Of a stretch of DNA of 64,000 bases, positions 59,323 through 64,000 are shown in pieces; positions within the stretch are counted from its first letter, which is position 1, and every line of letters starts with the position of its first letter. Origin of the DNA: Caulobacter sp. SL161 (GTDB lineage Bacteria > Pseudomonadota > Alphaproteobacteria > Caulobacterales > Caulobacteraceae); contig NZ_JAPPRA010000001.1 of the NCBI RefSeq assembly GCF_026672375.1, forward strand, positions 3,038,001 to 3,102,000, in the 5' to 3' direction. Made by a program: the position numbers and the translations under genes. The notes under the pieces were generated by a model. The model had not been told where the DNA came from and did not search any database. It worked only from the letters and a program-made list of their open reading frames with translations.

Positions 59323-60339
59323 TTAGGTCTCGGGCTTCTCGAAGCGCCGCGCATCCATGGCGGCAGCGTCCGGGCCCAGGTTATCACCTGTCAGATAAGC
59401 CGCGACCATGTCAGCCACAAGCGGCGCGAACAACCAGCCATTCCGGCGAGCGCCCACAGCGAGCATCACCCCCGGCGTCCGGCTCCACCCCACAAGGGGG
59501 AGGCCATCTGGCGTGGTCACACGAACCCCGACCTCGACCTTTGCGCTTTCCAGATCGAGGTCTGGACGCAACGCGGCCGCCGCTCGTCGAAGGCCAAGGG
59601 TCGCCTCAAGGTCGGGGGTCAAGTCGTCGCGACCGTGCTCCATCGTCGCTCCGACCGCCAGGACGGCCCCAGGCGCAAGGTAGACGCCCTCACCGCGAAC
59701 CACCGGCGCGCCGTCATCGTCGCGCGCCGCCAAGCGCAGGATTTGCCCCTTGATGGGCGAGAGCATCCGGGTTTCCGGAGCGATCTCCCCCTGTCGAAGT
59801 CCCGGCCCCGTGGCCAGGATCAGGGTGTCGAAAGGCTCGTCCCCGCCATCCGCCAGCTCAAGCACGCCAGCCTCGAAGCCGCGCACCGCAAGCGCTCGGA
59901 ATACGGCGCCGGCTTCGCTGGCGGCCCCTCGCAGCGCCATCAGCCCCGCTCGCGCGTCGATGCGCCAGTCCTCTGCGATGAAGGCGCCCGCAGGCTCGCC
60001 CAGGGCCCCAAGGCGCGAGGCGACCTCGCTTCGCCAGGCGTCGGAGCCCTCGATCCGCACGCCATCCCGCTCCAGCCCAAGGCCAAGCGCACGCGCGAAG
60101 TCGGGCCAAAGGTCCCGCGCGCGCTTCATGATGTCGAGGTGGCTGCGCGAAGCGGGGTCGAACAGGGCTTCACTGACCGGCGCCAGCATGCCCGCGGCGA
60201 CACCGGACGCGTTCGCGTCGCCTGGCGATGGGTCGAAGACCGTCACCCTGAAACCCCGTTGCGCCAACCGCAGGGCCACAGCGGATCCCAAGGCCCCGGC
60301 TCCCGCCACGGCGATGCGCGCGCCTGATCGAAGTTTCAT
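59323..60339 (-). CDS. thiO: FAD-dependent glycine oxidase-like protein (ThiO)
   Basis: 338 aa from ATG 60339; a longer frame to 60411 lacks family sequence. FAD-binding GAGALGSAVALRLAQRG, a GVAAGMLAPVSE segment typical of ThiO/GO, LSPIKGQILRL, YLAPGAVLAVGATMEHG and the C-terminal RTPGVMLAVGARRNGWLFAPLVADMVA with its FAD-contacting end. ThiO makes dehydroglycine for thiazole synthesis. No thiG or thiS lies next to it, so the thiamine role is inferred from the family; a general D-amino-acid-type oxidase is possible. Confidence 0.82.
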   Translation of the reverse strand: MKLRSGARIAVAGAGALGSAVALRLAQRGFRVTVFDPSPGDANASGVAAGMLAPVSEALFDPASRSHLDIMKRARDLWPDFARALGLGLERDGVRIEGSDAWRSEVASRLGALGEPAGAFIAEDWRIDARAGLMALRGAASEAGAVFRALAVRGFEAGVLELADGGDEPFDTLILATGPGLRQGEIAPETRMLSPIKGQILRLAARDDDGAPVVRGEGVYLAPGAVLAVGATMEHGRDDLTPDLEATLGLRRAAAALRPDLDLESAKVEVGVRVTTPDGLPLVGWSRTPGVMLAVGARRNGWLFAPLVADMVAAYLTGDNLGPDAAAMDARRFEKPET

Positions 60340-60499
60340 GGCGCGCCACACACCTTTAGAGACCCCTGACGTCAAGCCCGAAACAACGCGTAAGGCCTGG
60401 GGATCAACCATAAAGATAAACCATACAGCGCGACACTTCAGCGCGAAGACCCGTTCCGTGCATCCTCGCGCGTGACGACGCAGCCAAGCTCGGTCTATA

Positions 60500-60517
60500 T
60501 CCGTTAAGACTTACGGA
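60500..60517. promoter_or_regulatory. Inverted repeat upstream of the XRE regulator
   Basis: TCCGT-N8-ACGGA, 36 bp upstream of the regulator start. It overlaps the likely promoter and could be an autoregulatory operator. Short arms make it a weak call. Confidence 0.4.
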
Positions 60518-60552
60518 CAGCCGTTTACCGGTATCGAAGGAAATAAACGCGG

Positions 60553-60960
60553 ATGAACGATCGACCCGCAGCCGAACAAGCCCATCCCGTTGATCTCTAC
60601 GTTGGGGCCCGGCTGAGAATTCGTCGCAAGATGATGGGTCTTAGCCAGACCCAGGTTGCAGACGCCCTTGGCATCACCTTTCAGCAGATTCAGAAGTACG
60701 AGCGGGGCGCGAACCGCATCAGCGCCAGCAAGCTCTATGACGCGGCAAAACTGCTTCAGGCGCCAGTGTCGTACTTCTTTGAAGGACTCGAGGATACCGA
60801 CGGCGGCGTCGATGACGGGTTTGCTCAGCGTATGACCGAGTTCGTGTCGACGCCCGAGGGCCTCGAGCTAGCCAGCCTCTTCCCGCGTCTCGCCGACCGG
60901 CGTCTGCGTCGCCGCGTGGTGGATCTCGTCCGCGCCATGGTGGACGACGACGCCCCCTGA
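60553..60960 (+). CDS. XRE-family helix-turn-helix regulator
   Basis: 135 aa. The HTH covers residues about 15-75: LRIRRKMMGLSQTQVADALGITFQQIQKYERGANRISASKLYDAAKLLQ. The rest is a short helical domain ending DRRLRRRVVDLVRAM. This is the compact alphaproteobacterial XRE type (PraR-like in rhizobia). Targets are unknown. A terminator follows at 61004. Confidence 0.92.
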   Translation: MNDRPAAEQAHPVDLYVGARLRIRRKMMGLSQTQVADALGITFQQIQKYERGANRISASKLYDAAKLLQAPVSYFFEGLEDTDGGVDDGFAQRMTEFVSTPEGLELASLFPRLADRRLRRRVVDLVRAMVDDDAP

Positions 60961-61003
60961 GGGCCGGTCAGCCCCGTTCTTGGACCGTGCAAGACGGAAC
61001 GAC

Positions 61004-61029
61004 AGACCCCGCGAACAGCGGGGTCTTTT
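61004..61029 (+). terminator. Rho-independent terminator after the XRE gene
   Basis: AGACCCCGC (61004-61012) and GCGGGGTCT (61018-61026), 9-bp stem with GAACA loop, then TTT and further T-rich sequence. The rest of the 307-bp gap up to 61267 holds the promoter of the HU gene and a CACGGG-N9-CCCGTG repeat (61155-61175). Confidence 0.9.
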
Positions 61030-61267
61030 GGTTTTCAGAGGGGGAGAATTGTACGCGTCGCATGGTTCGAGCGTCCTCGATTTCCGGTCCTGTAGACTTT
61101 TCACGCCCTCCTTCCGCGTCCGCGAGGCGCATCAATCGCAAAAAACCCCGCCCCCACGGGCGTTTTGTCCCCGTGAATCGGCATTTTAACCTTTCCTAAC
61201 GGGTGACAAACGCGATCGGCGTCGTCAGGCTCGAACTTCCCTGATTCACAGGAATGAGCTTGAGAAG

Positions 61268-61546
61268 ATGAACGTTTCCGATCTGGTCGACGCCGCTGTC
61301 GCCGCCGACGAAAAACTGACGAAGACCCAGGCCAAGGCCATCATCGACGGCGTCTTCAAGTCGATCTCCGACGCCGCCGTGAAGGGCGAAGAAGTCTCGA
61401 TCCCCGGCTTCGGCAAGTTCAAGGTCCAGGCTAAGCCGGCCCGCACCGGCCGCAACCCGGCCACCGGCGCGACCATCGAAATCGCCGCCAGCAAGAAGGT
61501 CGGCTTCACGCCGGCCAAGCAACTGAAGGACGCCGTCAACGGCTAA
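61268..61546 (+). CDS. hup: HU-family histone-like DNA-binding protein
   Basis: 92 aa, the family length. MNVSDLVDAAVAADEKLTKTQAKAIIDGVFKSI forms the dimer helices; the DNA-binding arm GRNPATGATIEIAASKKVGFTPAKQLKDAVNG carries the Arg-Asn-Pro bending tip. It compacts DNA as a dimer. Monocistronic. The long leader before it may hold strong promoter signals. Confidence 0.95.
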   Translation: MNVSDLVDAAVAADEKLTKTQAKAIIDGVFKSISDAAVKGEEVSIPGFGKFKVQAKPARTGRNPATGATIEIAASKKVGFTPAKQLKDAVNG

Positions 61547-61645
61547 GCCTTCAGAGGGGGCCGGCCCTTCGGGCGCTGGTCTCTCGCTGCGACTTCGGGG
61601 TGCGACATCCAGCCTCGTGCGGATGTTGCACCCTAAGTCTTTTCA

Positions 61646-61660
61646 GAACAAAACAAGAAC
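61646..61660. promoter_or_regulatory. LexA (SOS) box upstream of the radical SAM/UdgX operon
   Basis: GAAC (61646-61649), 7 bases, GAAC (61657-61660) is the exact reverse form of GTTC-N7-GTTC, the LexA operator of alphaproteobacteria. It ends 15 bp before the ATG at 61676, so it overlaps the likely promoter and would repress the operon until DNA damage. Confidence 0.85.
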
Positions 61661-61675
61661 GATACCGTGCTCAAC

Positions 61676-62896
61676 ATGGCCGTTCTCGATCTTCGGCGCA
61701 AGCTCGCCATTCTATCCGACGCCGCAAAGTATGACGCATCCTGCGCATCTTCCGGGGCCGTCAAACGCAACTCACTGAACGGCAAGGGTGTAGGCTCGAC
61801 GGACGGCATGGGCATCTGTCACGCCTATGCGCCCGACGGACGCTGCATCAGCCTGCTGAAGATCCTGCTGACCAACTTCTGCATCTACGACTGCGCCTAC
61901 TGCATCAACCGGATCTCGTCGAACACGCCCCGGGCGCGGTTCACCGTGCAGGAGGTCGTCGATCTCACCCTCAACTTCTACAAGCGCAACTATATCGAGG
62001 GCCTGTTCCTGTCGTCGGGTGTCATCCGATCCGGGGACTACACGATGGAAGAGATGGTTCGGGTGGCCAAGTCGCTGCGGCTCGAGCATGACTTCCGAGG
62101 CTACATCCACCTGAAGCTGATCCCCGAGGCCTCGCCCGAGCTCGCGGCGGAAGCGGGTCTCTACGCCGATCGGGTGTCGATCAATATCGAGCTGCCGCGC
62201 GACGACAGCTTGAAGGCCCTGGCGCCCGAAAAGGACCCCACCGACATCAAGCGCGCCATGGGGCGCATGCGACTGGCCATCGACGACCATGCCGAGCCAG
62301 GGCGAAAGGCCCGCCGTCGCGCCTTTGCGCGGAGCCAGTCCACCCAGCTGATCGTCGGCGCCGACGAGGCCAAGGATGGAGATATCCTGTCACGCAGCGC
62401 CAACCTGTACGGCGCCTATCGGCTCAGCCGCGTCTACTACTCGGCATTCAGCCCCATCCCTGACGCCAGCCACCGGCTGCCGCTCGTCCGACCCCCGCTG
62501 CTCCGGGAGCACCGTCTCTATCAGGCCGATTGGCTGATGCGGTTCTACGGCTTCGCGCAGTCCGAGATCGTCGCGGCGGGCCAGGACCTCGACCTGTCGG
62601 TCGACCCAAAGACCAGCTGGGCGCTCAGGCATCGAGACCGGTTCCCCGTCGACGTCCAGATCGCGGACAAGGAGACGCTGCTGCGGATCCCAGGCCTGGG
62701 CGCAAAGGCCGTCGCCAGAGTGCTTGTCGCGCGTCGGGTCACCCGGCTGACGCTCGACGATTTGAAGCGGGTCGGCGCTGTGGTGAAACGCGCCAAACCT
62801 TTCGTCGTGACGGCCGACTGGCGTCCCGGCGCCCTGACCGACCGCGACGACCTGAAGGCCGTCTTGAGCCCGGCCGTTCAGTTGAGCCTGTTCTGA
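61676..62896 (+). CDS. Radical SAM protein of the DNA modification/repair group
   Basis: 406 aa from ATG 61676; a GTG at 61667 is an alternative, and neither has a clear ribosome site. The cluster motif is CIYDCAYC (CX3CX2C, residues 69, 73, 76). Family marks include AKYDASCASSG near the N-terminus, GMGICHAYAPDGRCISLLKILLTN, and FLSSGVIRSGDYTMEEMVRVA. A helix-hairpin-helix near the C-terminus (LLRIPGLGAKAVARVL) should bind DNA. The ending VQLSLF looks like a clamp-binding QLxLF peptide. The group co-occurs with UdgX genes, and the next gene is UdgX; the stop overlaps its start as TGATG. Confidence 0.9.
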   Translation: MAVLDLRRKLAILSDAAKYDASCASSGAVKRNSLNGKGVGSTDGMGICHAYAPDGRCISLLKILLTNFCIYDCAYCINRISSNTPRARFTVQEVVDLTLNFYKRNYIEGLFLSSGVIRSGDYTMEEMVRVAKSLRLEHDFRGYIHLKLIPEASPELAAEAGLYADRVSINIELPRDDSLKALAPEKDPTDIKRAMGRMRLAIDDHAEPGRKARRRAFARSQSTQLIVGADEAKDGDILSRSANLYGAYRLSRVYYSAFSPIPDASHRLPLVRPPLLREHRLYQADWLMRFYGFAQSEIVAAGQDLDLSVDPKTSWALRHRDRFPVDVQIADKETLLRIPGLGAKAVARVLVARRVTRLTLDDLKRVGAVVKRAKPFVVTADWRPGALTDRDDLKAVLSPAVQLSLF

Positions 62897-64000
62897 TGCA
62901 AGTGGTTCGCCTCGCCTCAGAGGTCGATTTCGCCGGCTGGCGAAGGGCGGCCAGGGTCCTGCGAGCCCAGGGCGCGCGTCCCGAATCGCTCGTCTGGACG
63001 GTGGAGCGCGAGCTCTTCGATAATGATGAGCCGGTGACGGACGCGGCAACGACGTTCGCCGTTCCAGCCGCCTTCATGGAAATGGCTCAACAGGTCGTGC
63101 TGAACCGGTCGCTGGATCGGTTCGCCCTGCTCTACCGCATTCTCTGGCGACTGGAGCGCGAGCCGCGATTGATCGAGAACCCCGCCGATCAGGATATGGC
63201 GTGCGCCCGCGACATGGCCAAGGCCGTCAGCCGCGCCGCCCACAAGATGAAGGCGTTTGTCCGCTTTCGCCGGGTGGAGGACGCAGCCGAGGAAACCTAC
63301 GCGGCGTGGTTCGAACCCGCCCACCGGGTGACCGAGGCGACAGCGCCCTTCTTCGCGCGCCGCTTCTCGAACATGAACTGGACCATCCTGACACCCGACG
63401 CCTGCGTGGCCTGGAACGGGGAGCGGCTATGGGTTTCGGAGGGCGCGGATCCCGCCGACGCGCCGTCCGAAGACGCCCAGGAAGCGCTCTGGCGAACCTA
63501 CTACGCGTCGATTTTCAATCCGGCCCGTCTCAACCCACGCCAGATGCGCCAGGAAATGCCCAAGCGGTACTGGCGGAACCTCCCAGAGGCCGCGCTCATT
63601 CCTGGCCTTATCGAAGCCGCCCAAGATCGCGCCGCCGCCATGGTCACCACGCCGCCGCGTCCCCCGTCAGAACGCGTTCTGAAGGCCGCGCAGCGCCATG
63701 CTCGGGATGCGCCCTACAACGCTGGTGCGCCGACCACTCTGGACGCCGTGCACGCCGGCGTCAGCGTCTGTCGGCGCTGCGATCTGTGGCGGGAGGCGAC
63801 CCAGGGCGTCCCGGGTGACGGGGCGCCAAGCGCGCCCCTGATGTTTGTCGGCGAACAGCCCGGCGATCAGGAGGATCTTGCGGGCAGGCCCTTGGTGGGT
63901 CCTGCAGGACGGATATTCGACCGAGCGCTCGCCGAGGTGGGTGTGCGGCGCGAGCAGACCTACGTCACGAACGCGGTGAAGCACTTCAAGCATGAACTCA
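62896..64000 (+). CDS. udgX: UdgX-family uracil-DNA glycosylase with N-terminal DUF4130, cut by window edge
   Basis: At least 368 codons; the gene runs off the right edge. The N-terminal half (LARPESLVWTVEREL to MPKRYWRNLPEA region) is the DUF4130 companion domain, with AHKMKAFVRFRRVED and NWTILTPD segments. The C-terminal domain is a family-4-like glycosylase: GVSVCRRCDLWREATQ (Fe-S cluster Cys), GEQPGDQEDLAGRPLVGPAG (uracil site with QEDL), and VTNAVKHFKHE, after which UdgX proteins carry the KRRIH insertion whose His bonds covalently to the abasic site. That part lies beyond base 64000 and cannot be checked here. Translationally coupled to the radical SAM gene and under the LexA box. Confidence 0.9.
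   Translation, partial: MQVVRLASEVDFAGWRRAARVLRAQGARPESLVWTVERELFDNDEPVTDAATTFAVPAAFMEMAQQVVLNRSLDRFALLYRILWRLEREPRLIENPADQDMACARDMAKAVSRAAHKMKAFVRFRRVEDAAEETYAAWFEPAHRVTEATAPFFARRFSNMNWTILTPDACVAWNGERLWVSEGADPADAPSEDAQEALWRTYYASIFNPARLNPRQMRQEMPKRYWRNLPEAALIPGLIEAAQDRAAAMVTTPPRPPSERVLKAAQRHARDAPYNAGAPTTLDAVHAGVSVCRRCDLWREATQGVPGDGAPSAPLMFVGEQPGDQEDLAGRPLVGPAGRIFDRALAEVGVRREQTYVTNAVKHFKHEL

Noticed and set aside
60980..61199. Two overlapping + frames between the XRE terminator and the HU gene
   Set aside because: They start before or within the terminator stem and lack ribosome sites; the region is better read as the HU leader.
1..64000. CRISPR arrays, insertion sequences, prophage genes
   Set aside because: No regular direct-repeat array, transposase, integrase or phage structural gene was seen on either strand.

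Overview
The window looks like chromosome from Caulobacter or a very close alphaproteobacterial relative. The evidence is high GC with strong third-position bias, TonB-receptor and tryptophan-halogenase carbohydrate-type genes, an exact CtrA-type box (TTAA-N7-TTAA), an exact alphaproteobacterial LexA box (GAAC-N7-GAAC), and tightly packed genes with many ATGA/GTGA stop-start overlaps. The assignment rests on reading the proteins and motifs, not on a database search.

Layout. 0-1.8 kb: the tail of a TonB-dependent receptor, a terminator and a flavin-dependent halogenase. 1.8-12.3 kb: a visibly less GC-rich segment with a cell-envelope cassette. It holds a CHASE2 protein and a small exported FecR-like protein on +, facing a - strand operon of TpsB (ShlB/FhaC), TpsA (haemagglutinin-type) and an exported CHAT protease with an intact His/Cys dyad. 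It ends near a tRNA-Ile(CAU). This is one of the two systems I find most interesting. 12.7-26.3 kb: backbone genes (SIMPL, panD, an M23 lipoprotein, a FATP-type acyl-CoA synthetase, class II DAHP synthase, O-antigen ligase, gor, rpiA, glmU, gph) and tRNA-Val(CAC). 26.5-28.2 kb: an SDR with two SnoaL/NTF2-fold genes.

28.2-38.5 kb is the second system, an apparent sulfide/persulfide regulon. Two divergent operons share one operator. The leftward one is SQR-like flavoprotein, TrxC, a DUF2892-type protein and a TolC-type channel. The rightward one is rhodanese, RND adaptor, RND pump and an ArsR repressor. Next to them a TauE/SafE exporter and a Blh-type persulfide dioxygenase diverge from a second operator. 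Both operators fit ATTC-N8-GAAT, the pattern I recall for SqrR/BigR repressors. The ArsR protein keeps Cys41 but has Arg at position 107, where SqrR has its partner Cys.

38.5-47.3 kb: two GST-fold genes, a WYL regulator, an esterase with a LacI-type palindrome, a SpoU-type RNA methyltransferase, an MFS sugar transporter with a divergent LacI regulator, and a globin-coupled soluble chemoreceptor. 47.5-51.0 kb: a four-gene Mla-type lipid transport operon. 51-61.5 kb: Nudix, DUF2336, hybrid histidine kinase, CaiB/BaiF CoA-transferase, an SLT transglycosylase behind the CtrA box, a TonB-family transducer, acyl-CoA dehydrogenase, ThiO, an XRE regulator and HU. 61.6-64 kb: a LexA-box-preceded pair, a radical SAM DNA-repair protein and UdgX, the latter cut by the window edge. 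I saw no CRISPR array, insertion sequence, prophage or rRNA.
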